From a virus: a DNA stretch of 57,235 bases. This document shows, in pieces, positions 50,871 through 57,235 of this stretch; positions within the stretch are counted from its first letter, which is position 1; every line of letters begins with the position of its first letter. Where the stretch lies: the IMG/VR virus record IMGVR_UViG_3300029908_000034, positions 1-57,235 of that record. One strand, given 5' to 3'. A program made the position numbers and the translations under genes. The notes beneath the pieces are model-generated. The model ran no database searches. It was given only the letters and a program-made list of their open reading frames with translations, and was not told the origin of the DNA.

Positions 50871-51133
50871 AAAAACTTTTTCTAATCCTATTGCTGGCTA
50901 TTGTAGGTCTTACCTCATGTAGTCATTCAAAAACAATGGTTCTTAATGGACAGATGCAAACTATTGAACCATATGGACTAGCTACACAATCAGAGAAAAA
51001 TGATAGTGTTATTTATGAAGCTAATGGTGAAGATGTTATAGTTGGTATAATATTCTCTGAAACATTAGTAGCTCCTGTATGGATATTTGGATGGGATGTA
51101 ATGGAACCTGTAAAACCTAAATATTCTAAATGA
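50867..51133 (+). CDS. Small lipoprotein
   Basis: 88 aa. Signal and lipobox MKKLFLILLLAIVGLTSC (Cys18). The mature part reads VIVGIIFSETLVAPVWIFGW. Start overlaps the preceding stop (ATGA). Probably envelope-anchored; role in host surface change is inferred. Confidence 0.65.
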   Translation: MKKLFLILLLAIVGLTSCSHSKTMVLNGQMQTIEPYGLATQSEKNDSVIYEANGEDVIVGIIFSETLVAPVWIFGWDVMEPVKPKYSK

Positions 51134-51315
51134 AATCAAAGAATTTAATTCCATTAATTATTTTCTTTATTTTATCCTACGTAGAAATTAATGTAACTAA
51201 GAGTATGAAATATACTCTAATACTTTGGATTTCTTATGGAATTTATAAGATTAAATTAATGGAGACTAAATATTACCTAAAAGATGATAAAGATGAAGAT
51301 GAAGATAAAGTTTAA
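51130..51315 (+). CDS. Small membrane protein
   Basis: 61 aa. KNLIPLIIFFILSYVEINVT and MKYTLILWISYGIYKIKLM are hydrophobic; ends in an acidic DDKDEDEDKV run. The acidic tail is coded by a GATGAA repeat also used by the start of the next gene in another frame. Overlaps both neighbours. Confidence 0.5.
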   Translation: MKSKNLIPLIIFFILSYVEINVTKSMKYTLILWISYGIYKIKLMETKYYLKDDKDEDEDKV

Positions 51316-51505
51316 GATATTATTAATATTAATATTAATAATATTAAGCTTTAATAGCTGTACATGTGTAAAACATCCATTTATAGTAACTAATGTTAAT
51401 AAATCAGATGATAATAGATATAAATATTATATACAAATTAATGATGTAGCTGATTTATATCTTTATACTGATTATAAATATGAAGTAGGAGACACACTTA
51501 AATAA
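51284..51505 (+). CDS. Small lipoprotein
   Basis: 73 aa if the first ATG is used; ATG codons at 51293 and 51299 are equally possible. Signal KFKILLILILIILSFNSCTC with lipobox Cys near residue 26. The mature part is polar (NVNKSDDNRYKYYIQINDVA). Second of three lipoproteins. Confidence 0.6.
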   Translation: MIKMKMKIKFKILLILILIILSFNSCTCVKHPFIVTNVNKSDDNRYKYYIQINDVADLYLYTDYKYEVGDTLK

Positions 51506-51534
51506 ATTACATTTTAACTTAAAACTAAATTAAT

Positions 51535-51909
51535 ATGAAAAAAATAATTCTATTACTTCTAACTTTCTCTTTAATATTCACTTCTTGTTCAGAAAACTAT
51601 TCTAATGGTAATCGTGTAGGTTATTTAGCTAAGTTTTCACAAAAAGGTGTTATATTTAAGACATGGGAAGGAGATTTAAATGTTTCTCAGACAGGATATA
51701 ATGGAACATCTAATGATTTTGAGTTCTCTATTGATGCTAATAATCCACCAGATGGCTTAGTAGATAGTTTAAACTATGCACTAAATAATGGTAATAAGAT
51801 TAAGCTTACTTATCATCAAGTATGGGGATTTAAGAATATGTTATTTCAAAGAGGAAGCACAGATTATTTTATTACTAAATGTAAGATAATTAAATCTCCA
51901 ATAAAATAA
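51535..51909 (+). CDS. Lipoprotein of a Bacteroides-phage type
   Basis: 124 aa. MKKIILLLLTFSLIFTSC lipobox (Cys18). Then NRVGYLAKFSQKGVIFKTWE, GDLNVSQTG, and FEFSIDANNPPD. I recognise this envelope-lipoprotein type from Bacteroides prophages and phages. Function unknown; candidate surface or exclusion protein. Confidence 0.65.
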   Translation: MKKIILLLLTFSLIFTSCSENYSNGNRVGYLAKFSQKGVIFKTWEGDLNVSQTGYNGTSNDFEFSIDANNPPDGLVDSLNYALNNGNKIKLTYHQVWGFKNMLFQRGSTDYFITKCKIIKSPIK

Positions 51910-51967
51910 AGTCTTACTAATGCAAAGAAATAAAAAGCCAACAGTTGAGTTATCTTGAAAAATAAAG

Positions 51968-51999
51968 GGAGAAAAATTTGATTTATTAGATTTTTCTCC
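51968..51999 (+). terminator. Terminator hairpin overlapping a promoter
   Basis: GGAGAAAAA (51968-51976) with TTTTTCTCC (51991-51999), 9 bp. It ends the lipoprotein operon. Its loop includes the -33 box of the following promoter. Confidence 0.7.
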
Positions 52000-52008
52000 T
52001 TATCTTTG
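51977..52008 (+). promoter_or_regulatory. Bacteroidota-type promoter, plus strand
   Basis: TTTG at 51977-51980 and TATCTTTG at 52001-52008, 20 bases apart: the only clear consensus promoter on the plus strand. The ATG of the endonuclease gene follows at 52020. Confidence 0.7.
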
Positions 52009-52019
52009 TATAAAAAGAT

Positions 52020-52493
52020 ATGCCATTCAAAGATGAAGAAGCTGGTAAAGCTTATAAAAGAGAGTACTATAATAAAAATAGTAAAAAAATAAGTGAACAA
52101 GTTAAAAATAGGAGATTAAAAATTCTTTCTTCTCCTGATAAAGAAAAATATTTAGAAACAAAAAGAGAAATTTGTAGAAAATACTATCATAATAATAAAC
52201 ATAAATATAAAACTACTAAAAGTAAGAATCTAAAGTCATGTTATAATATGACTATTGATGATTATAATATTTTATTGGCTAATCAAAATAGAAAGTGTTT
52301 AATATGTGGTTCTACTTCTTGTACTAGAAAGCTTAAGGATCCTAGATATCCCTTATGTGTAGATCATGACCACTCTACAGGAATTGTAAGAGGTCTATTA
52401 TGTCATAGTTGTAATGTTCTTTTAGGATATTGCAAAGAAGATATTAATATTTTAAATAATGCTATTAAATATTTAGAAAATTGCAAAAAGTAA
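52020..52493 (+). CDS. Recombination endonuclease VII-like homing enzyme
   Basis: 157 aa. Basic N-terminus (AGKAYKREYYNKNSKKISEQ) then YNMTIDDYNILLANQNRKCL, ICGSTSC, LCVDHDHSTGIVRGLLCHSC, NVLLGY: the endonuclease VII core with HDH site and four cysteines. It brings its own promoter and overlaps the 5' end of the next gene, signs of mobile insertion. Paralogue at 39701-40198. Confidence 0.8.
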   Translation: MPFKDEEAGKAYKREYYNKNSKKISEQVKNRRLKILSSPDKEKYLETKREICRKYYHNNKHKYKTTKSKNLKSCYNMTIDDYNILLANQNRKCLICGSTSCTRKLKDPRYPLCVDHDHSTGIVRGLLCHSCNVLLGYCKEDINILNNAIKYLENCKK

Positions 52494-52717
52494 ACAAAAA
52501 AGTTACTGTAGATTTACAGAAATTAGACCTAGATCTGTGTCCTGAAAGACATCCTGATGAGAGTTATTCAGATTATCGTAAAAGAAGAATTCTTAATTTT
52601 TGGACTTTGAAATATAAGTTTCAAATGGGAAGACAATCTAAAAGAGCTTATGGAACTAGTGAAATATTCAGGCCTGGAGATATGAATCCACGAACTAATA
52701 TAATTATGATGCAATGA
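52481..52717 (+). CDS. Hypothetical protein, TTG start
   Basis: 78 aa: KVNKKVTVDLQKLDLDLCPE, RHPDESYSDYRKRRILN, ends MNPRTNIIMMQ. The only start before the conserved-looking part is TTG at 52481, inside the endonuclease gene. The insertion may have replaced the original start. Unknown family. Confidence 0.45.
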   Translation: MQKVNKKVTVDLQKLDLDLCPERHPDESYSDYRKRRILNFWTLKYKFQMGRQSKRAYGTSEIFRPGDMNPRTNIIMMQ

Positions 52718-53079
52718 TGATTGGAATAGAAAATGGTTGGAATAATTATAATTTAACTGATGATCCTTCTGACTTACTAAAAATAGTAGTAAGCAGGGGA
52801 TTATCTGTTAGAAACTCTGGAAGTGTTAAACCTTATATAGAAGAAAGAAAACTTATTAAGGCTATTAACAAAAAAATGGAAGGTTATAAAGATAGTATTT
52901 TAACTACTCTTAAATGGAGTGAAGATAAGTTAATCTTTGTAACTACAGATAAATTATTTGGTTTATCTCTTAATAACTTAGAGAAAGCTAATAGTATTAT
53001 TATTGAAGAAGGATTATGTCCCTGTTTAAAATTTATTAGCAAAGCTAAAAATATAGAAAAAGAAGAAATAGATAGCTAA
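52714..53079 (+). CDS. Hypothetical protein
   Basis: 121 aa: MMIGIENGWNNYNLTDDPSD, LLKIVVSRGLSVRNSGSVKP, then helices (EERKLIKAINKKMEGYKDSI; NNLEKANSIIIEEG). ATGATG overlaps the previous TGA. Mixed alpha/beta, no membrane segment. Its stop precedes the tRNA-like region. Confidence 0.5.
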   Translation: MMIGIENGWNNYNLTDDPSDLLKIVVSRGLSVRNSGSVKPYIEERKLIKAINKKMEGYKDSILTTLKWSEDKLIFVTTDKLFGLSLNNLEKANSIIIEEGLCPCLKFISKAKNIEKEEIDS

Positions 53080-53101
53080 TTTTGTAAGAATCAGCTAAAA
53101 T

Positions 53102-53246
53102 ATAAATATAAGGTTCCTATAGTTTGGTCAATTAGCAGTTAAAGAGAAGAAAATCTATAGGATATGCATATCTAAATAGAAACTATTCCATGATTCTTTT
53201 GAAAGTACCTGGATCCATAGGTTCAAATCCTATACTTTATATTTAT
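53102..53246 (+). ncRNA. tRNA-like RNA with T arm but extra-long body
   Basis: ATAAATATAAGGT (53102-53114) pairs with ACTTTATATTTAT (53234-53246). T arm ATAGG-TTCAAAT-CCTAT (53217-53233) abuts it, as in tRNA. The T-C after the 5' acceptor and a D-like arm CTA/TAG with GG in the loop (53117-53135) fit. But 134 nt between acceptor ends, and a second stem CCTATAG/CTATAGG (53116-53122, 53055+ to about 53161), exceed a tRNA. It could be an interrupted tRNA or a tRNA mimic. Confidence 0.5.
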
Positions 53247-53256
53247 TTAAAATTAT

Positions 53257-53655
53257 GGGGAGGACGGGAAAGACCTTTATATAATACTTTAAGTTGCAAG
53301 TATCCAGATTCCTATAGATGTTTGGATTCATAAATTCATAGGAAAAATTAAGTGGTAACACCGATGTTAAACTTGGTTCAATCCAAGAGTTAAAGCATGC
53401 ACTGACTCATAATCTTCTGATAAAGAAGGTTATAGTTACAGAACAAGTTGAGGAACTTGTAGCAGCTTAAGCTTCGCCAAAAATCCTAGAGTTTACTACT
53501 TTACATAAAGTGGCCTGGGTAAACTTTGCATAGGATAGATTAAAGCTAATAGTTGGAAGACTATTTTATTTTGTTAGTTTAGAAAAAATTAACTAAACTT
53601 GTAGTAATTTACTGTCTAATATATTGGACACAGTGGTTCAACTCCACTCCTCTCC
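53257..53655 (+). ncRNA. ssrA: tmRNA (transfer-messenger RNA)
   Basis: A ribosome-rescue RNA. Acceptor GGGGAGG (53257-53263) pairs with CCTCTCC (53649-53655); T arm AGTGG-TTCAACT-CCACT (53632-53648) directly precedes it. GACGGG (53263-53268) matches the conserved tmRNA D-loop motif. An internal frame ends GTT GAG GAA CTT GTA GCA GCT TAA (stop 53468-53470), giving VEELVAA, the usual degron ending. It can be read back to GCA at 53399 (up to 23 codons); the resume codon is not fixed. Pseudoknot-like stems flank it: CTTGG/CCAAG upstream, ATCCTA/TAGGAT with AGTTTAC/GTAAACT downstream. 399 nt is a normal size. Confidence 0.85.
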
Positions 53656-53666
53656 ACTTTAATAAA

Positions 53667-54236
53667 TTATTTTAAATTTATTACAATTACATTAATAAAA
53701 TCCAGAGTTTGTTTCTTTGTATATCTATTTTTCATATAATTTATACCTACTGAAATGAATTCTATATTATCTTTACTATATCCTTTACTAGAATCTATTC
53801 TATCTACAGAACCATAATGAAAACAATCTATTTCAGTTTTTAAACCATGTTTACTATGTGTTTGTAGTTTTAATTCTATTTTAGTATAAGGACAAATACC
53901 TTTTTGTAAATCCCATTGATTTTTAAGATCTTCAAGAGTAAGTGTACAAAGTTTATGCTTACTTTTCTTTTCATTAAAATGAGCTTTACAAGATTTAAGA
54001 TAATATCTAAAAGGTGTAAATTCATCAACTGAATTTTCTGGTACAGGATGTCCCTTTTTAAAGTAATGTTGCTTTCTTATTTCTAGAGGAATATTATCTA
54101 TACTACTTGAACATTTAAGAGAGCAATAAGAAGGCCTATTTAGCTTTAGATTTCTTTTATATTCACTTTCATCTTTAGAATATGAATTTTTACAATTTGG
54201 ACATATTAAAGTTATTTGTTTTCTTGAATATTTCAT
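53667..54236 (-). CDS. HNH homing endonuclease with zinc ribbons
   Basis: 189 aa. N-terminal CPNCKNSYSKDESEYKR and YCSLKCSS zinc ribbon; then CKAHFNEKKSKHK and C-terminal HNH: KGICPYTKIEL, SVDRIDSSKGYSKDNIEFIS, VGINYMKNRYT. Closely like 10067-10645 in the last block. It is the only minus-strand gene in the right half, placed directly after the tmRNA, so a mobile insertion near an RNA gene. Confidence 0.8.
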   Translation of the reverse strand: MKYSRKQITLICPNCKNSYSKDESEYKRNLKLNRPSYCSLKCSSSIDNIPLEIRKQHYFKKGHPVPENSVDEFTPFRYYLKSCKAHFNEKKSKHKLCTLTLEDLKNQWDLQKGICPYTKIELKLQTHSKHGLKTEIDCFHYGSVDRIDSSKGYSKDNIEFISVGINYMKNRYTKKQTLDFINVIVINLK

Positions 54237-54311
54237 TTATTTAGTACTTTATTTGTGGAGGTGTAAAGATACGAAGAATACCTCATACTTCCAAATAAGA
54301 ATACTTTTCTC

Positions 54312-54420
54312 TTGAATTATGTAATAGTAGAGGGAAACTCTATAAACTTAACATAGGTTCTGATAGAGCGTTTATCGATAATAGGTATTAAAGCCTTAAG
54401 ATATCATAATAATTACGTCA
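54312..54420 (+). ncRNA. Possible structured RNA before the 391-aa gene
   Basis: TTGA and TCAA, and GTAAT and ATTAC, can pair across about 54312-54420 with a small bulge. A hairpin GGATG/CATCC follows (54428-54438). No frame; strand inferred from the downstream gene. Weakest of the series. Confidence 0.35.
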
Positions 54421-54471
54421 AAAATTGGATGGCATCCAAAGAAGATTATTTTAATTTTAATAACTAATTTC

Positions 54472-55647
54472 ATGAAATATACAAAAGAATATTTACAAGA
54501 TAATAAAATTGTTATTAATTGTTTAACAAGGGAAGATCTTACTAAATGTGTTAGTTTAACAGGTTCTAATTTAAAAGTACATGATCTTGATAAAGGTTGG
54601 AATAACTATGGAGATAAAATATGTATTTCACTATCTAGTTATTCTCCAATAGATTACTGGAAAAGTATTGGATATAATTATATTACTTCTACTGAATTAA
54701 TAAATGATAGTAAAGATAGAAGTCAAGGTCAGATTTATGGTTTTAAAGTTGGTGATAAAGTGAAGATACCAACTAAAAAAACTGCTGATGCTATTAATTT
54801 TCCTTATGAAGAATGTCTTGCAATTAAAAAAGCTAAAGAAAAAAATCTAAAATTCTTATATATAACTTCTATAATGTCTAATAATAATAACTATAATTTA
54901 GGAGAACAACCAAATAGTAGTTTGTCTACATTCTCTTTATCTGATTTAGAGTTATATGAAGAACAAAAAGATAAAATATCTATTAAACAAGAAGAAAGTA
55001 ATTTTCCTTTAGATTTAGAAAATTATCAAGGAAGAGAATTTAAAGTTTATAAGAGATATGGTATTTCTGAAATAAATATTGGAGATATTATTACTTTTAA
55101 TGATTATAAAGATAGTTTCTTTACAATATCTACTATTAATGGTAAATCTTCTAATAGACGTTGTGTTTTAGATAATACAGATAATAAATTTGAATTACTT
55201 CCAGAAAAGAATAAACCTATTAATAGCTGGTGTGTTCAAGTTACTATAGAAAATAGAGAGAAGATTAAATCTTTTATTAATAATGATAATTGGTCATATA
55301 ATATAGATGCTTATTATGGTATAGATAAAAGTAATACTAAACTTGGTATAAATAAACTTCAAGGATGGAAAGATTCATTTTCTGAACTTATTAGTACTGA
55401 AGAGTTTTATAAGAAAATAAATTATAAACCTCAGGAAGTTTTTGGAGATTCTAAAACAGAACAACCTTATAAGTTTTATGTTTATGACTATCCAGCAATT
55501 AAGGAAGAAGTATTATTTAAAATAGATAAAATTCCTCATAAAAAGTTTGATGAGAAAGAACATCTACGTAAACCTTTTAATAGGGAATTAACGATTAAAG
55601 TAAGTAAATTAAATAAAAAATCAAATAAACAATTAGTTAAACTTTAA
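54472..55647 (+). CDS. Repeat-containing protein with SH3-like barrels
   Basis: 391 aa. Residues 11-78 (IVINCLTREDLTKCVSLTGS ... YNYITSTELIND) and about 250-325 (CVQVTIENREKIKSFINNDN ... FSELISTEEFYKK) are diverged copies of one domain. Between them are two barrel-like segments: FKVGDKVKIPTKK near 94 and FKVYKRYGISEINIGDIITF near 190. FKVGDKV is shared with SIF-tailed protein 5, and the domain plan recalls the AIK-type bodies. No catalytic motif; probably a binding adaptor. Ends basic. Confidence 0.6.
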   Translation: MKYTKEYLQDNKIVINCLTREDLTKCVSLTGSNLKVHDLDKGWNNYGDKICISLSSYSPIDYWKSIGYNYITSTELINDSKDRSQGQIYGFKVGDKVKIPTKKTADAINFPYEECLAIKKAKEKNLKFLYITSIMSNNNNYNLGEQPNSSLSTFSLSDLELYEEQKDKISIKQEESNFPLDLENYQGREFKVYKRYGISEINIGDIITFNDYKDSFFTISTINGKSSNRRCVLDNTDNKFELLPEKNKPINSWCVQVTIENREKIKSFINNDNWSYNIDAYYGIDKSNTKLGINKLQGWKDSFSELISTEEFYKKINYKPQEVFGDSKTEQPYKFYVYDYPAIKEEVLFKIDKIPHKKFDEKEHLRKPFNRELTIKVSKLNKKSNKQLVKL

Positions 55648-55658
55648 AACAAAATTAA

Positions 55659-56030
55659 ATGTCAGTTCAAAAGAATACCTTAGTTACTAAAGTTATGGCC
55701 TTTTTAAAAGGTGGAGATGAAGCTAAAGTTTCACGTTTTAGTGGAAAGTTAGAAAAGTATATAGATAAACAAATAGCTATTAGAAAAGAAGCTATAGAAA
55801 CTATTAATGAAAAAATTATAGATGCACAGGAAACTGTTACTGAGGCAGTTACTAATATTGAAGTATCTGAAATTCAAACTGCAGAAAAAGTAGAAACTTA
55901 TTGTGAGACTTATGTTAGTAATCTTGATAATAAGTTATCTGTTATTTCTGAATTAGAAGAACAAATTGAAGAAATTGAAGGTCAGGTTTCAAGGTTAGAA
56001 GAACTTAAGAAAACTATTTTTGGGGAATAA
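55659..56030 (+). CDS. Coiled-coil protein
   Basis: 123 aa. TKVMAFLKGGDEAKVSRFSG, then a nearly continuous helix with heptads (AIETINEKIIDAQETVTEAV; ISELEEQIEEIEGQVSRLEE). Acidic. Likely an oligomeric scaffold or a structural adaptor. Eleven bases after the previous stop, terminator after it. Confidence 0.6.
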   Translation: MSVQKNTLVTKVMAFLKGGDEAKVSRFSGKLEKYIDKQIAIRKEAIETINEKIIDAQETVTEAVTNIEVSEIQTAEKVETYCETYVSNLDNKLSVISELEEQIEEIEGQVSRLEELKKTIFGE

Positions 56031-56055
56031 TAATAGATTTACTTACTTAATTATA

Positions 56056-56090
56056 GGAAGGATAGTTTAGTTACTATCCTTCCTTTTAAT
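56056..56090 (+). terminator. Terminator
   Basis: GGAAGGATAG (56056-56065), loop TTTAGTTA, CTATCCTTCC (56074-56083), then TTTT. It ends the 54472-56030 transcript. Confidence 0.85.
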
Positions 56091-56104
56091 TTTTTTAAAA
56101 TTTA

Positions 56105-56509
56105 ATGATGTTAAAAATAGCTTTGATAAAAAATAAAAAAGTAAATGGTAGAAAACCTAAGGTTTTAACTATTACTAAAGATAATAACTCTTTATATATT
56201 ATTTATCCATATAAACAAAATGGAATATGGATGTTTGATGATAAAGAAAGAGATATTAAAGGAGAAGCATTTGTAGCTGGAGCAGATACTGTTCTTGATA
56301 AACTATGCAAAGGAAGAGTAGATTGTACTATAGTATTTAGTCATATTAAATTTCCAAGTGCTAAACTTACTGCTAAATATATTAGTGGGGATATTACATC
56401 TGGTACAGATTATTACTGTCCTGAAGTTGAACAGAATTTATGGCTTTGTCCTACATTAGGAGCTTATTATAATTATTCTCCTGAAATAATCTATTTTGAT
56501 TTTAATTAA
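56105..56509 (+). CDS. Hypothetical protein
   Basis: 134 aa: MMLKIALIKNKKVNGRKPKV, LYIIYPYKQNGIWMFDDKER, GADTVLDKLCKGRVDCTIVF, ends SPEIIYFDFN. Compact alpha/beta with Cys, no known motif. Preceded by the terminator, so it needs its own or a read-through promoter. Confidence 0.5.
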   Translation: MMLKIALIKNKKVNGRKPKVLTITKDNNSLYIIYPYKQNGIWMFDDKERDIKGEAFVAGADTVLDKLCKGRVDCTIVFSHIKFPSAKLTAKYISGDITSGTDYYCPEVEQNLWLCPTLGAYYNYSPEIIYFDFN

Positions 56510-56551
56510 GTTTAATAAATAAAGAATTAATAAAAAAATTAATAAAATAAA

Positions 56552-56878
56552 ATGTCACAAAATAATAAAGAATTTGTAGCAAATGGTTATACTGCAAGAT
56601 TAAAAAATAAAACTTATATATTTGGATGTGGTGATTTTACTATGTCAGAGAATTAGGTTAATGCAATTACTAAACTTCTTGTTAGTCCTGAATATAAGGA
56701 TATTAAAGCAAGTATGGAGAAGATTAGATCAAATGGTAGGAACTTTGATCCATTTAATATGGATCCTCATGAATTAACAACTATTAGAAGGGTTTTTGGG
56801 GTTCAAAAGGCTAGGGCTGCTGCTAAGAAAGCTGCTAAGAAACCAATGAAGAAAGTAATTAATAAAAAGAAGAAATAA
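56552..56878 (+). CDS. Small basic-tailed protein with an in-frame TAG
   Basis: 109 codons, ATG to TAA. Codon 35 (56654-56656) is TAG in MSEN-TAG-VNAITKLLVSPEY. After it the frame stays clearly coding: KDIKASMEKIRSN, FDPFNMDPHELTTIRRVFG, then a Lys/Ala histone-like tail (KARAAAKKAAKKPMKKV). Either TAG is decoded, plausibly as Gln from CAG, or the gene carries a nonsense mutation. The tail suggests DNA binding. Confidence 0.6.
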
Positions 56879-56887
56879 TTAAATAAA

Positions 56888-57235
56888 ATGGCAACAAAGA
56901 AAGTTATTAAGAAAAAGGTAAATAATAATTTAGTAAAAATAAGTGAAGGACAATATTTTAGGGCTATTATTGATGGTCAACCAGTTACAGGAAGTATTAA
57001 ACGTATATATCTTCTTAAAAGTAGGCCAGTTATAGTGGATATACCATATGACGATGACCTTCAGGATTATGGTTTTAGGTTTGATTATGATGATAATTTA
57101 AAGTTATTTAATATAACTACGGATGATAGTGTTACTAATTTTAAAATCATAAGTAAGGAACAATCTAAGGCTTCTCAAAAGATTTATGAAAATCTTATAT
57201 TTGAGATTAATGGAAATGCTGCAAGGCCAATTATA
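56888..57235 (+). CDS. Partial small protein, runs off right edge
   Basis: 116 codons visible: MATKKVIKKKVNNNLVKISE, GQYFRAIIDGQPVTGSIKRI, SRPVIVDIPYDDDLQDYGF, EQSKASQKIYENLI. The Lys-rich head resembles that of 56552. Nine bases after the previous stop. Unknown family; continues beyond 57235. Confidence 0.6.
   Translation, partial: MATKKVIKKKVNNNLVKISEGQYFRAIIDGQPVTGSIKRIYLLKSRPVIVDIPYDDDLQDYGFRFDYDDNLKLFNITTDDSVTNFKIISKEQSKASQKIYENLIFEINGNAARPII

Noticed and set aside
51864-52100. 78-aa minus-strand hydrophobic frame
   Set aside because: It spans the terminator and promoter between two plus-strand genes and is a shadow of AT-rich sequence.
53102-53655. Group I intron interrupting one tRNA between the T arms
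   Set aside because: Each T arm has its own matching acceptor strand, and the second region has a tmRNA-type internal frame. No intron core was recognised.

Overview
The window is about 57 kb of an AT-rich (roughly 30% GC by eye), densely packed phage genome that reads as a crAss-like phage (order Crassvirales) of a Bacteroidota host. Three things support this. The late module has the crAss order and sizes: terminase large subunit, 879-aa portal, acidic 416-aa protein, 482-aa major capsid protein, a run of small neck and ring proteins, a 1,389-aa muzzle-type tail protein and large cargo-type proteins. Late-strand promoters match the Bacteroidota consensus, -7 TAnnTTTG with an upstream TTTG at fixed spacing. 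Protein starts lack strong Shine-Dalgarno sequences. Identifications rest on reading translations and motifs; no database search was run.

Layout. From 1 to about 41.06 kb nearly all genes are on the minus strand, read from high to low coordinates. First come the packaging-side small genes and a glycosyltransferase (34.6-39.4 kb), then terminase and portal (29.8-34.6), scaffold-like protein and major capsid protein (27-29.7), head and neck proteins (23.8-26.9) and fibre-like modules (20.4-23.7). These are followed by a secreted M64-type peptidase with a fibronectin domain (18.7-20.4), a lysis cassette of holin-like proteins, DUF5675 protein and unimolecular spanin (17.1-18.6), more fibre modules (12.0-17.1), accessory enzymes (9.5-12.0), and tail rings, muzzle, transglycosylase and cargo proteins (1-9.4). 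At about 40.3 kb a GC-rich palindromic block marks the point where transcription diverges.

From 40.4 kb to the right edge almost everything is on the plus strand. This is an accessory, probably early, region of very small proteins mixed with non-coding stretches. These stretches are not empty. Most are closed by perfect inverted repeats of 9-17 bp and contain several hairpins, so they look like a series of structured RNAs. One at 53,257-53,655 has the hallmarks of a tmRNA (ssrA): a 7-bp acceptor stem, a T arm, GACGGG near the 5' end, and an internal reading frame ending in LVAA-stop. A neighbour at 53.1 kb has a T arm and acceptor stem but is too long for an ordinary tRNA, and a tRNA-like gene at 48,260 has an 8-nt anticodon loop.

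The most unusual protein signal is a tandem set of seven small, mostly unrelated proteins (42.9-45.9 kb) that all end in the same short tail, consensus N-x-[FYIA]-S-I-F-stop. The codons differ from copy to copy, so selection acts on the peptide. It resembles a C-terminal sliding-clamp-binding motif, but could also be a targeting or packaging tag.

Other features are six HNH or endonuclease VII-type homing enzymes, one gene with an in-frame TAG at codon 35, and two genes whose frames are joined by removing one A from a poly-A run.
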